Source: Streptomyces sp. JH34
GTDB taxonomy: Bacteria; Actinomycetota; Actinomycetes; Streptomycetales; Streptomycetaceae
DNA length: 64,000 bases
Assembly (NCBI RefSeq): GCF_029428875.1
Contig: NZ_JAJSOO010000001.1
Location: forward strand, 682,001 to 746,000
Reading direction: 5' to 3'
Positions within the stretch are counted from its first letter, which is position 1; each line of letters begins with the position of its first letter. Shown here piece after piece: positions 18,353 through 27,371 of the stretch. Both the position numbers and the translations under genes were made by a program. A model generated the notes under the pieces. The model made no database searches. It was not told where the DNA came from and worked only from the letters and a program-made list of their open reading frames with translations.

Positions 18353-19177
18353 GTGACGCAGCTGCCAGAGGTCCCGCCGGCCGGCCACGGTCCGAAGGAC
18401 GTCGAACTGACCGGCGTCCGCAACTTCCGCGACGTCGGTGGGCTACCGACCGTGGACGGCCGCGCCGTGCGCTACGGGCGCCTCTACCGCAGCGGTCACC
18501 TCGCGCACGCCACGGAGGCCGACGCCGCGTTCCTCGCCGGGCTCGGACTGCACACGGTCTTCGACTTCCGCAACGCGGCCGACCACAAGCTGGACGGCCT
18601 CGACGTGGAACTGCCCGGCGTCAGGAACGTCAGCATCCCCCTTTCCGACCCGGCAGACGGCGCCGAGTTCTGGCGGCTGGTGCGCGACGGGAACATCCAG
18701 CAGTTGCGCTCGATCCTGGCGGACGGCAAGGGCACGGAGCGGATGGTCACCTCGTACCGCTCGATCATCAAGGACCGCACCGCCGAACACAGCCGCGTAC
18801 TGCACGCCCTCGCGGAGGACAGCGTGCCGGCGCTGATGCACTGCGCGGCGGGCAAGGACCGCGCGGGTCTCTCGATCGCGGTCTCGCTGCTGGCCGTCGG
18901 TGTCGAGAGGGAGGCCATCGAGGCCGACTACCTCAAGTCGAACGACGCGCACCGCCGCTACAAGGTGCGGCGCAGCGACACCTCTCCCACGGGGATGTCC
19001 GACGAGGTGATGGAACTGCTCAATCCGCTCTTCGGGGCACAGGCCGAGTACCTGGCCGCGGCGTTCTCGACCATCGAGGAGGTCTGGGGCAGCACCGACC
19101 GCTACCTCCGCGACGGACTGGGGATCAGCGCGGAGACCCGCGCGAAGCTGCGCGAGCGGCTCGTCGAGGACGCGTGA
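18353..19177 (+). CDS. Protein tyrosine/serine phosphatase (Y_phosphatase3 type)
   Basis: 274-residue phosphatase of the MptpB/LipA-like family. The P-loop is HCAAGKDRAG, with catalytic C164 and R170; the lysine inside the loop is typical for enzymes acting on phosphotyrosine and phosphoinositides. The N-terminal GVRNFRDVGG is the other family hallmark. No signal peptide is seen. I choose the GTG at 18353 because AGGAG lies five bases upstream; the frame is open further upstream but without homology. Transcribed away from the riboswitch gene and probably alone. Confidence 0.88.
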   Translation: MTQLPEVPPAGHGPKDVELTGVRNFRDVGGLPTVDGRAVRYGRLYRSGHLAHATEADAAFLAGLGLHTVFDFRNAADHKLDGLDVELPGVRNVSIPLSDPADGAEFWRLVRDGNIQQLRSILADGKGTERMVTSYRSIIKDRTAEHSRVLHALAEDSVPALMHCAAGKDRAGLSIAVSLLAVGVEREAIEADYLKSNDAHRRYKVRRSDTSPTGMSDEVMELLNPLFGAQAEYLAAAFSTIEEVWGSTDRYLRDGLGISAETRAKLRERLVEDA

Positions 19178-19186
19178 CGCCCGGGC

Positions 19187-19360
19187 TCAGCCTTTACCCG
19201 CGACGGTGAAGAGGAGGAAGAGGAAGGCCGCGATGACATGTCCGGCCACCAGATAGGCGAAGAGCCGGATCACGACGCCACGGGGCATGCGCCGCTCCTG
19301 GGTGTCCGCGCTCTTCTGCCTGCGCGGGGTAAGTGGGTCGTAGTGCTCCGAATCGGACAT
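19187..19360 (-). CDS. DUF6126 small membrane protein
   Basis: 57 residues, starting MSDSEHYDPLTPRRQKS and ending FLLFTVAGKG. A charged, cytoplasmic first half (RRMPRG) precedes one transmembrane helix (VVIRLFAYLVAGHVIAAFLF). It matches the small DUF6126 proteins that in Streptomyces accompany an XRE-cupin regulator, as here. Function is unknown. AGAGG lies upstream of the ATG. Last gene of the regulator unit, 69 bp after the XRE stop. Confidence 0.85.
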   Translation of the reverse strand: MSDSEHYDPLTPRRQKSADTQERRMPRGVVIRLFAYLVAGHVIAAFLFLLFTVAGKG

Positions 19361-19429
19361 GCCGGTCCTCTCTCTCCCGACCGTCCGGGTCGGGGTGACG
19401 AATCAGTCGAACGGTGTGGGCGGGCCGGA

Positions 19430-20047
19430 TCAGAGCCGGTGGGCCCCGCCGCCGAGGCAGAGGTCCGCGGTCGGGCTCTGCAGCAGCGTATGGACGAACA
19501 GCAGGCGCGCTCCCCCGATGTCGAGGGCCGCGATCCGATGCGGGGTGAGGGAATCGAAGTGCGCGCTGTCACCCGGATCGAGGTCGTGCACGGTCTCCCC
19601 GAGCACGACGCGGAGCCGGCCGTCGAGGACGTACAGCCACTCCTCCCCGGGATGGACGCGCACGAGGTCGCCCTCGGTGCCGTAGGGGACGCGGACCCGC
19701 AGCGCCTGCATGGCGCGGCCCGATCCGCCGGCCTGCCGGTAGAGCCAGCCACCTCCCTCGGTTCCGCTCGCGCCCTCGAGCGGGCCCCCTCGGACGATCG
19801 CGTCACGTTCGGGCGGCATCTCACCCAGAAGCTCGGAGACGGTCGTACCGTAGACGCGGGCGAGGCCCAGGAGCATCGGCAGCGAGGGCTGCCTCCGGCC
19901 CGTTTCGAGCCGGGACAGGTGGGCCGGGGAGAGCCCCGCTCGCCCGGCCGCGGCCTCCAGGGTGAGGCCCCGGTTGCGGCGCAGGTCGCGCAGTCGCGGC
20001 GCGATCCCGGGAAGCTCGTCGGCCACCGCTCCGTCAGGAGGATTCAT
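19430..20047 (-). CDS. XRE-family regulator with C-terminal cupin domain
   Basis: 205 residues. The N-terminal helix-turn-helix is LTLEAAAGRAGLSPAHLSRL (about residues 28-47), followed by ETGRRQPSLPMLLGLARVYG. The C-terminal cupin barrel (VHPGEEWLYVLDG, then LDPGDSAHFDSLTPHRI) should bind a small effector. Such regulators sit at the end of hopanoid islands in Streptomyces. Two palindromes in the 57-bp gap upstream suggest autoregulation. The ATG at 20047 has GGAGG only one base away, unusually close, so a leaderless message or the GTG eight codons further in are alternatives. Confidence 0.88.
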   Translation of the reverse strand: MNPPDGAVADELPGIAPRLRDLRRNRGLTLEAAAGRAGLSPAHLSRLETGRRQPSLPMLLGLARVYGTTVSELLGEMPPERDAIVRGGPLEGASGTEGGGWLYRQAGGSGRAMQALRVRVPYGTEGDLVRVHPGEEWLYVLDGRLRVVLGETVHDLDPGDSAHFDSLTPHRIAALDIGGARLLFVHTLLQSPTADLCLGGGAHRL

Positions 20048-20067
20048 GCCTCCATTGAGCCAGGACC

Positions 20068-20102
20068 TTTCCTCGGAGGCAAATAAGTTGCCTCCGAGGC
20101 AA
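20068..20102 (-). promoter_or_regulatory. Twin palindromic operator upstream of the XRE-cupin gene
   Basis: TTTCCTCGGAGGCAA at 20068-20082 and TTGCCTCCGAGGCAA at 20088-20102. The second is a perfect palindrome with 7-base arms and one central base; the first differs at one position. Their centres are exactly 20 bp apart, two helical turns, as expected for cooperative dimers on one face. Located between the aminotransferase stop and the regulator start. Confidence 0.75.
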
Positions 20103-20104
20103 AA

Positions 20105-21499
20105 TCAGCGGTTGGCGACCGCCTGTTTCACCAGGGTCCTGCCGAAGTCCCATACCAGCCCGCCCCCGCTGTGCGCGTCATCCATGACGGCGGTGAAGGC
20201 GGCCACGAAGCGGTCGACCTCGGGCTCCCCGATGACCAGCGGCGGGATCAGCTTGATCACCTCCAGGTGATCACCTGAGACCTGGGTGAGGATCCGGTGC
20301 TTCTGCAGGAGCGGCACGACGACCATCTGCGCGAAGAGACCCTTGCGGGCCGCCTGCAGCATGGCCCATCGGCTCCGGAGCTTCAGGGAGGACGGCCGGC
20401 CGAACTCGATGCCGATCATCAGCCCCCGGCCGCGGACCTCGTGCAGCAGTTCGTACCGTCCGACGAGTGCGGCGAGCCGTTCGCGCAGCAGATCACCGGT
20501 GCGACGGGCGTTCAAGACGGTCTCCTCCTCCTCCATCACCGCGAGGACGGCCAGCCCCGCCGCCATGGCCTGGGCGTTGGAGCCGAAGCTCGCCGAGTGG
20601 ACGAGGACCCGGTCCATGGACGAGTAGACACGCTTGAAGATCCAGTCCTTGCCCAGCGTCGCCCCGACCGGCACGTAGCCGCCGGACAGCGCCTTCGCGA
20701 CGCAGAGCAGATCGGGTTCGACCCCCGCCTCGTGCTGGTACGCGTAGAAGTCTCCGGTCCTGCCCAGACCGGTCTGCACCTCGTCCACGATGAGCACGGC
20801 CTTGTGCCGGTGCAGCAGTTCCTGTGCCTCCCGGAGGAAACCGGGTGGTGAGGCGTGGACGCCCTTGCCCTGGATCGGCTCGACGACGAGGCCGGCCACG
20901 TCGCCGCGCCGCAGCTCGCGCCTCAGCGCTTCCAGGTCGCCGAGGGTGATGGCGGTGTCGGGCAGCAGGGGTGCGAACCCGTCCCGGAAGCCCTTCTCAC
21001 CGTTGACGGAGAGCGAGCCGGTCGTCAGCCCGTGGAAGGCGTGGTCGCAGTAGAGGATCCGGGGCTTGCCCGTGGCGTACCGGGCGAACTTCAGGGCGGT
21101 CTCGACCGCCTCCGTGCCACTGTTGCCGAAGAACACCCGGTCCAGGTGCGGGCTGTGCGCGAGCAGCTTCTCGGCCAGCAGGCCGGGCAGGGGCTGGCAG
21201 TCGAATCGAGTGAGGTCGGCCAGCGAGGCGTCCAGGACGTCATGGAGCGCCCGGCGTACGACGGGGTGGTGCCTGCCGAGACCCATCACGCCGAAGCCGG
21301 CGAGCATGTCGAGGTAGTCGTTGCCTTCCGCGTCCCAGAAGTACGCGCCCTCGGCCCGCTCGTAGACCTTGTCGAAGCCGAGGGTGTGGAGCATCCGCGG
21401 CAGCTGGTGGTTCAGGTGCCGGGTGTGCAGGTCGTAGCGTTCGGCGCCCCGCTCCTCGAGGAGCCGTGCCAGGTCGAAGCCCTTCCCCTGGTCGTTCAT
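20105..21499 (-). CDS. hpnO: Class III aminotransferase of the hopanoid cluster (HpnO-type)
   Basis: 464-residue PLP-dependent aminotransferase. [17 protein letters not shown] binds the cofactor phosphate, [13 protein letters not shown] contains the Asp that pairs with the pyridine nitrogen, and the Schiff-base lysine is in [12 protein letters not shown] (about residue 267). In hopanoid producers an enzyme of this class converts ribosylhopane-derived side chains to 35-aminobacteriohopanetriol; position in the island supports that role. The first four bases of its ATG overlap the dxs stop. Substrate assignment is inference from context; ornithine/acetylornithine enzymes share the fold. Confidence 0.83.
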   Translation of the reverse strand: MNDQGKGFDLARLLEERGAERYDLHTRHLNHQLPRMLHTLGFDKVYERAEGAYFWDAEGNDYLDMLAGFGVMGLGRHHPVVRRALHDVLDASLADLTRFDCQPLPGLLAEKLLAHSPHLDRVFFGNSGTEAVETALKFARYATGKPRILYCDHAFHGLTTGSLSVNGEKGFRDGFAPLLPDTAITLGDLEALRRELRRGDVAGLVVEPIQGKGVHASPPGFLREAQELLHRHKAVLIVDEVQTGLGRTGDFYAYQHEAGVEPDLLCVAKALSGGYVPVGATLGKDWIFKRVYSSMDRVLVHSASFGSNAQAMAAGLAVLAVMEEEETVLNARRTGDLLRERLAALVGRYELLHEVRGRGLMIGIEFGRPSSLKLRSRWAMLQAARKGLFAQMVVVPLLQKHRILTQVSGDHLEVIKLIPPLVIGEPEVDRFVAAFTAVMDDAHSGGGLVWDFGRTLVKQAVANR

Positions 21500-23406
21500 G
21501 CCCCGTTCTCCTTCGGCATGCGGCGCCCTCCCGTCGCTGGGCGGCGCTCCAGCGCCGCGCTGATGCGGCCGGCGATCTCCACCGGCGTGAGCCCGATCTC
21601 GGCGAGTACCTCACCGCGGCCACCGTGAGCGAGGAACCGCTCGGGGCTGCCGAACGTCCGCAGCGGTACGTCGACACCGGCGTCCCGCAGCGCCTGTCCC
21701 ACGGCCCAGCCGACTCCGCCCGCCCTGCTGTTGTCCTCGACGACCGCCACCAGCCCGTGCTGTCCGGCGAGGTCCGGCAGCAGGCCGTCGACCGGCTTCA
21801 CCCAGCGCGGGTCGACGACCGTGCAGCGGATGCCCGACCCGGCGAGCAGGTCGGCGGCCCGCAGGCACACCGGGGCGAGCGCGCCGACGGCCACCAGGAG
21901 GACGTCGGGGTCCGGGACGCGGTGCAGGACGTCCATCCCGCCGATCCTCCCGACGGCGGCGACCGGCTCGCCCACCGCCTCCTTGGGGAACCGGATCACC
22001 GTCGGCGCGTCGTCGACGTCCACGGCCTCGCGCAGCTCCTCACGCAGCCGCTCGGCGTCACGCGGGGCGGCGATCCGGAGCCCGGGGACGACCTGGAGCA
22101 CGGACATGTCCCACATTCCGTGGTGCGAGGGGCCGTCGGCCCCGGTGACTCCGGCACGGTCCAGGACGAAGGTCACCCCGCACCGGTGCAGGGCGACGTC
22201 CATCAGCAACTGGTCGAACGCGCGGTTGAGGAAGGTCGCGTAGACGGCGACGACCGGGTGCAGACCTCCGGTGGCCAGCCCCGCGGCGGAGACCGCCGCG
22301 TGCTGCTCGGCGATCCCGACGTCCCAGATCCGGCCGGGGAACTCCTCCGCGAACCGGGCCAGCCCGACCGGGTGCGTCATCGCGGCGGTGATCGCGACGA
22401 CGTCCGGGCGCTCCGCACCGATGTCCGCGATCTCATCGCCGAACACCGAGGTCCACGACGGCGCGGCCGGCACGACGAGCGGTTCGCAGGTCCGCGGATC
22501 CATCCTGCCGACGGTGTGGAAGCGGTCGGCGTCGTCGGCCAGGGCGGGTGGATAGCCCCGCCCCTTCTCGGTGATGCAGTGCACCAGCACCGGTCCGTGG
22601 AACCGCTTGGCCCGCCGCAGTGCCGCTTCGACCGCCGCGGTGTCGTGCCCGTCGACCGGGCCGACGTATTTGAGGCCCAGGTCCTCGAACATGCCCTGCG
22701 GGGCGAAGGTGTCCTTGAAGCCCTTCTTCGCGCCGTGCAGCGACCCGTACAGCGGCTGCCCGATGACCGGGGTCTGCTGGAGCACTCCTTTGCCCCAGGA
22801 CAGGAAGCGCTCGTAGCCGTCGGTGGTACGCAGGATCGCCAGGTGGTCGGCGAGACCGCCGATGGTGGGGGCGTACGAACGCTCGTTGTCGTTCACCACG
22901 ATGATCAGGGGACGGTGACCCGCCGCGGCGATGTTGTTGAGCGCTTCCCAGGCCATGCCGCCGGTGAGGGCCCCGTCACCGACGACCGCCACCACATGAC
23001 GCCGTCGCCCCAGCACCTCGTCGGCCTTGGCCAGGCCGTCCGCCCAGCCGAGCGCGGCGGACGCGTGCGAGTTCTCGACGACGTCGTGCTCGGACTCCTC
23101 GCGGGACGGGTAGCCGGAGAGACCGCCCCTGCCACGCAGCTCGGAGAAGTCCTGGCGCCCGGTCAGCAGCTTGTGCACGTAACTCTGGTGTCCGGTGTCC
23201 CACAGGATGCGGTCCACGGGCGAGTCGAAGACCCGGTGGAGAGCGATCGTGAGCTCGACCACCCCGAGGTTGGAGCCGAGATGGCCGCCCGTGCTCGTCA
23301 CCGCGCGGACGAGGAACGTCCTGATCTCTTCCGCCAGTTCACCGAGTTCCGGCCGGCTCAGCCCTCTGAGGTCCCGCGGCCCCTTGACGGACTCCAGCAT
23401 CGTCAC
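21496..23406 (-). CDS. dxs: 1-deoxy-D-xylulose-5-phosphate synthase
   Basis: 636-residue thiamine-diphosphate enzyme that condenses pyruvate with glyceraldehyde 3-phosphate, the first step of the MEP isoprenoid pathway. Seen are [26 protein letters not shown], the ThDP motif [17 protein letters not shown] (GDG at about 142) and the transketolase pyrimidine-domain glutamate in [12 protein letters not shown] at 23406 and ATG at 23400 are both possible starts; AAGGGG upstream favours the GTG. This is probably a second, cluster-specific copy supplying hopanoids. The preceding 158-bp gap lacks the ispG gene found there in S. coelicolor. Confidence 0.95.
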   Translation of the reverse strand: MTMLESVKGPRDLRGLSRPELGELAEEIRTFLVRAVTSTGGHLGSNLGVVELTIALHRVFDSPVDRILWDTGHQSYVHKLLTGRQDFSELRGRGGLSGYPSREESEHDVVENSHASAALGWADGLAKADEVLGRRRHVVAVVGDGALTGGMAWEALNNIAAAGHRPLIIVVNDNERSYAPTIGGLADHLAILRTTDGYERFLSWGKGVLQQTPVIGQPLYGSLHGAKKGFKDTFAPQGMFEDLGLKYVGPVDGHDTAAVEAALRRAKRFHGPVLVHCITEKGRGYPPALADDADRFHTVGRMDPRTCEPLVVPAAPSWTSVFGDEIADIGAERPDVVAITAAMTHPVGLARFAEEFPGRIWDVGIAEQHAAVSAAGLATGGLHPVVAVYATFLNRAFDQLLMDVALHRCGVTFVLDRAGVTGADGPSHHGMWDMSVLQVVPGLRIAAPRDAERLREELREAVDVDDAPTVIRFPKEAVGEPVAAVGRIGGMDVLHRVPDPDVLLVAVGALAPVCLRAADLLAGSGIRCTVVDPRWVKPVDGLLPDLAGQHGLVAVVEDNSRAGGVGWAVGQALRDAGVDVPLRTFGSPERFLAHGGRGEVLAEIGLTPVEIAGRISAALERRPATGGRRMPKENGA

Positions 23407-23564
23407 GCCCGGCCCCTTCTCTCTGGTCCTGTCATCGGCTCCCGGTCACCGCCGAAACCCCGCCTCCGCCGGCCCGGCCTGGTTGCGCCGCGAGGGGCGG
23501 CGCAGCGGGAGCGGCCGGGGCCGGCGGCCCGGGGAGTCCCGCCGGCTCCGCTTCCCTCATGACG

Positions 23565-24584
23565 TCAGCGGCCCCCGCCGACGGTCTCCCGCGCCGCTCG
23601 CAGGGACTCCTTCAAGGACCCCATGGTGGCGAGCACCGCCGTGGGTTCGTATCCGCAGTGGGCCATGCAGTTGGCGCAGCGCGGGTCCTTGCCCCGGCCG
23701 TACTTGTCCCAGTCGGTGTCCTCGATGAGCTCCCGGTAGGTGGGGACGTAGCCGTCGCTCATCAGGTAGCAGGGCCGCTGCCATCCGAAGAGCGAGTAGT
23801 TGGGGATCGCCCAGGCCGTGCACGGGAAGTCGGCCTTGCCCTCCAGGAAGTCGAGGAAGAGCGGTGAGTGGTTGAGCCTCCACCGGCCGCGGTTGCCGCC
23901 GGCGAAGGACTTCTTGAAGAGCTCGCGGGTCTGCTCGACGCCCAGGAAGTGTTCCTGGTCCGGCGCCTTCTCGTAGGCGTAGGCGGGCGAGATCATCATC
24001 TCGTCGACCTTCAGTTCGTCGTTGAGGTAGTTGAGGACCTCGATCACGGTCTGAGGGGTGTCGGTGTTGAAGAAGGTGGAGTTGGTCGTGACCCGGAAGC
24101 CGCGCCGTTTGGCCTCCTTCATGGCCGCCACCGCTTCGTCGAAGACGCCCTCCTTGGCGACCGACTCGTCGTGCCGCTCGCGGAGTCCGTCGATGTGCAC
24201 GGCGAAGGCGAAGTAGGGCGACGGGGTGAACTTGTCGAGCTTCTTGCGCATCAGCATGGCGTTGGTGCAGAGGAAGACGTACTTCTTCCTGGCCACCAGC
24301 TGGCGCACGATCTCGTCGATCTGCGGGTGCATCAGCGGCTCGCCACCGGCGATGGAGACCATCGGGGCACCTGATTCCAGCACCGCCCCGACGGCCTGCG
24401 CGACCGGCATGCGCTGCTTGAGCACTCCGGCCGGGTGCTGGATCTTCCCGCAGCCCTCACACGCCAGATTGCAGGCGAACAAGGGCTCCAGCTCGACGAT
24501 CAGCGGGAACTTCTCCCGCTTGCGGAGCTTCTGTTCGAAGAGATACGTCGCAACCTTGATGGACTGACGAAGCGGCATGGCCAT
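23565..24584 (-). CDS. hpnH: Adenosyl-hopene transferase HpnH (radical SAM)
   Basis: 339 residues. CNLACEGC gives the cluster cysteines C38, C42 and C45; SIAGGEPLMHP and the C-terminal cysteine set (CTAWAIPN, RPCYLMSDG, CANCMAHCGYEP) are characteristic of HpnH. It adds the 5'-deoxyadenosyl radical to diploptene to give adenosylhopane, the first step of side-chain building. Start ATG at 24584 with a near-perfect AGGAGGTGAG ribosome-binding site. It follows hpnG by six bases and acts just before HpnG. Confidence 0.95.
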   Translation of the reverse strand: MAMPLRQSIKVATYLFEQKLRKREKFPLIVELEPLFACNLACEGCGKIQHPAGVLKQRMPVAQAVGAVLESGAPMVSIAGGEPLMHPQIDEIVRQLVARKKYVFLCTNAMLMRKKLDKFTPSPYFAFAVHIDGLRERHDESVAKEGVFDEAVAAMKEAKRRGFRVTTNSTFFNTDTPQTVIEVLNYLNDELKVDEMMISPAYAYEKAPDQEHFLGVEQTRELFKKSFAGGNRGRWRLNHSPLFLDFLEGKADFPCTAWAIPNYSLFGWQRPCYLMSDGYVPTYRELIEDTDWDKYGRGKDPRCANCMAHCGYEPTAVLATMGSLKESLRAARETVGGGR

Positions 24585-24590
24585 CTGGGC

Positions 24591-25250
24591 TCACCTCCTG
24601 GGGAGCAGCAAAGATCGGTGCCATTCATGGAAAGCCGGAAGGACGGCACGAAGAACGCGGAATGCCGATATTCCACCGCGGACCGTGCCGATACGGACGA
24701 GCTCATGCTCTGGAGCGTCCACGACCACCCGTACGGCCGCAACAGGGCGTACCCCCGTCCGGACGGCGGTGCGCAGCGTGGCCGCGGACTCCATGTCGAC
24801 CGCGATGGCGCCGGTGGCCCGGAGCCCGGCACGCTCCGGCCCCCGCACGACATGCCCGGAGCCGGTCAGCGGGCCGGTGTGGACCGTGCGTCCGGGCACC
24901 GCTCTGACCAGTGCGTCGACCAGCAGCCCGGTCCCTGTGCAGGCCGTGGTGCCACCGGCGTCCCGTGTCTCCTCGGCCACCACCAGGTCCCCCGGGTGCA
25001 TGCCGGGTTCCAGCCCGGCGCAGAAGCCGGAGGCGATGACCGCGGTGCCACCGGCCCCGGGCCGCCCGAGCGCCTGCCGAACGGCGTTCTCCGCGGCCTG
25101 GGGGCCCATCCCGGACCTGATGATGTCCACGGGACCGGGTCCCGGTTCGCCGGCCCTCCTGCCGGTGCGCAGGGCGAAGCGCTCGATGCCGAGTGCGCAG
25201 GCGATCAGCAGCGGCGTGGCGGGACCGGGCGGCACCTCGGCGCCACCCAC
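24591..25250 (-). CDS. hpnG: Adenosylhopane nucleosidase/phosphorylase HpnG
   Basis: 219-residue protein of the nucleoside phosphorylase family. DIIRSGMGPQAAENAVRQAL is the nucleotide-binding strand-loop, and GAIAVDMESAATL contains the base-recognising region (VDMES) of 5'-methylthioadenosine nucleosidase relatives. In hopanoid synthesis HpnG removes adenine from adenosylhopane to leave a ribosyl side chain. The GTG at 25250 is four bases after the shc stop; the ribosome-binding site would lie inside the shc end. Order shc-hpnG-hpnH matches other Streptomyces islands. Confidence 0.9.
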   Translation of the reverse strand: MGGAEVPPGPATPLLIACALGIERFALRTGRRAGEPGPGPVDIIRSGMGPQAAENAVRQALGRPGAGGTAVIASGFCAGLEPGMHPGDLVVAEETRDAGGTTACTGTGLLVDALVRAVPGRTVHTGPLTGSGHVVRGPERAGLRATGAIAVDMESAATLRTAVRTGVRPVAAVRVVVDAPEHELVRIGTVRGGISAFRVLRAVLPAFHEWHRSLLLPRR

Positions 25251-25254
25251 CGGT

Positions 25255-27267
25255 TCAGGCCCCCTTGCCGGAGCCGGCGCCGATGGCGGAGGCGGTGGCG
25301 AAGGGGTCCCCGTAGACGTACCGGCCGAGGGCGGTGAGGGGGAACACCTGCCGGTACAGGTGGTAGTTGATGGAGAAGTCCCAGGGGAATCCGGTCCCGG
25401 TGAAGTGGGGCTCGTCCCAGGAACCGTCGGGCTGCTGGGTTCCGGCCAGCCAGGCGACTCCCCGCTCCACGGATCTGGTCTCCCGCTCCCCCGCGGACAG
25501 CAGGGCGAGCAGCGCCCATCCGGTCTGGGAGGGGGTCGAACTGCCGTGACCGATCCACTTCTCCTCGCGGTAGGAGCGCAGGTCCTCGCCCCACCCGCCG
25601 TCGTCGTTCTGCACGGACTTCAGCCAGTCGACGGCCCTGCGCACCGAGGGGTGCGCGGCGGGCAGGCCGGCCGCGATCAGCGCGGGTACCACGGAGCCCG
25701 TTCCATAGATGTAGTTGACGCCCCACCGGCCGAACCACGCCCCGCTCGCCTCCTGTTCGGCGAGCAGCCACTCGACGCCCCGCCGGGTGCGGGGGTCGTG
25801 CGCCCGGCCCTCGACGGCCAGCATCTCCACCACGTGGCCGGTGACATCGGCCGACGGCGGGTCGATGACCTCGCCGAAGTCGCAGAACGGCAGCCGGTTG
25901 GGGAACGGACTGGTGTTGTCCGCGTCGAAGGCTCCCCAGGCGCCGTTGCGTGACTGCATGCCGAGGTTCCAGCGCACCCCCCGCTCGATCGCCGCGTCGA
26001 CCCTGGCCGGGTCCGGGTGACGGACGCGCCGGAGCGCCAGGGCCACTTCGGCGGTGTCGTCGATGTCGGGGTAGTTGACGTTGTGGAACTCGAACGCCCA
26101 TCCGCCCGGAGCGAGTTCCGGCTTGCGCACCGACCAGTCGCCGGGCCGCACGATCTCCTCGCCGAGCATCCAGTCGGCCGCTCGCACGAGCGCCGGATGG
26201 TCGGGGCTCACTCCCGCGTCGGCGAGGGCGATGGTGGCGAGGCAGGTGTCCCAGACCGGGGACTGACAGGCCTCGATCATGCGGGCGCCGTCCTCACGCC
26301 ACACGGCGAACCGGTCCAGCGAATCCAGCCCGGCCCGCATGACCGGGTGGTCGAGGTCGTAGCCGAGCAGGTGCAGGGCGATGACGGAGTACACCGCGGG
26401 CGGCTGGATGCCGCCCCAGCAGCCGTCGTTCTCCTGCCGTTCGATGATCCAGCGTGCGGCCTCGTTCATGGCGATGCGCCGCAGCCTGCGCGGGGCGACC
26501 TTGTGGTAGAGGTGCAGCGCCTTGTCCAGCCGCTGGAACACGCCGTCCCAACTGGCAACGGGAGCAGTCGGCTTGGACGGATTGGGACACGCCGGGTCGG
26601 TGTGCAGCTCATCCAGGGCAAAGGGGGCCGGGCGCACCGGCCGCTTCGCGGACACGATGGTGAGGGGCACGATGGTCTGGCGGGCCCAGCAGCCGAAGTC
26701 GTAGATGTTGAGCGGGACCCACTTGGGGAAGAACATGAGCTCGGGCGGGAGTTCGGGCAGGTCGTCCCACTTCCACCAGCCGAAGAGCGCGAGCCAGATC
26801 CGGGTGAAGACCCGGGACTCCGCGATGCCGCCCTGCTCCCTGACCCAGCCGGCCGCGCGGATCATGTGGGGGTCGTCCGGCCGGTCCCCGGCCAGTCGGA
26901 GCGCGACGTACGCCTCGACGGTGGCGGAGAGGTCGGGCGGCCCCTCGTAGAAGGTGTTCCAGGTGCCGTCGCCGAGTTGCTCGCCCCGGATGAAACGGGC
27001 CGCGGCCTTGACGGTCTCCGGGTCCTGGATTCCGAGGAACTGACGGAGCAGCAGGTCCTCCGCGTCCATGGTGACGTTGGTGGCGAGGTCGCCCTTCCAC
27101 CAGCCCTGCTCGTCCTGCCTGCCGAGGAGGTGCTCCACCGAGCGCTCCGCGGCGTGCCGCGCGACGGCCATCATGTCGCCCGCGGCACTGGTCGATTCGG
27201 TCGGATCGCTGATCGAAGCCGCGCGGAGGTTCGCGGCCCCGGTGCTTCCGTCGGTCGTCGCTGTCAT
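25255..27267 (-). CDS. shc: Squalene-hopene cyclase
   Basis: 670-residue peripheral membrane triterpene cyclase. The catalytic acid motif DIDDTAEV (about residues 398-405) protonates squalene; several QW-type repeats are visible (GWWKGDLATNVT, GDGTWNTFYEGPPD, GCWGGIQPP, GAWGAFD, GGWGEDL). Length is slightly above the usual 630-650 because of an Ala/Ser/Thr-rich N-terminus of about 30 residues. ATG at 27267 is preceded by AAGGGGAAG. It forms hopene and diplopterol, membrane-ordering lipids that in Streptomyces accompany aerial growth. Downstream of the prenyl synthase gene. Confidence 0.97.
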   Translation of the reverse strand: MTATTDGSTGAANLRAASISDPTESTSAAGDMMAVARHAAERSVEHLLGRQDEQGWWKGDLATNVTMDAEDLLLRQFLGIQDPETVKAAARFIRGEQLGDGTWNTFYEGPPDLSATVEAYVALRLAGDRPDDPHMIRAAGWVREQGGIAESRVFTRIWLALFGWWKWDDLPELPPELMFFPKWVPLNIYDFGCWARQTIVPLTIVSAKRPVRPAPFALDELHTDPACPNPSKPTAPVASWDGVFQRLDKALHLYHKVAPRRLRRIAMNEAARWIIERQENDGCWGGIQPPAVYSVIALHLLGYDLDHPVMRAGLDSLDRFAVWREDGARMIEACQSPVWDTCLATIALADAGVSPDHPALVRAADWMLGEEIVRPGDWSVRKPELAPGGWAFEFHNVNYPDIDDTAEVALALRRVRHPDPARVDAAIERGVRWNLGMQSRNGAWGAFDADNTSPFPNRLPFCDFGEVIDPPSADVTGHVVEMLAVEGRAHDPRTRRGVEWLLAEQEASGAWFGRWGVNYIYGTGSVVPALIAAGLPAAHPSVRRAVDWLKSVQNDDGGWGEDLRSYREEKWIGHGSSTPSQTGWALLALLSAGERETRSVERGVAWLAGTQQPDGSWDEPHFTGTGFPWDFSINYHLYRQVFPLTALGRYVYGDPFATASAIGAGSGKGA

Positions 27268-27371
27268 GGCTTCCCCTTCGTGCAGTTCGGTCCTCTGCTG
27301 TGCTGGGGTCTCCGTCGGCGGGCGCCCCGTGGGGCGCCCGCCGGCGACTGCGAGTCATATCTGGATGGTGA

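Noticed and set aside
20041..20047. GGAGG one base from the ATG taken as a normal ribosome-binding site of the XRE gene
   Set aside because: A one-base spacing is too short for efficient initiation; the start is kept for homology reasons and flagged as uncertain.
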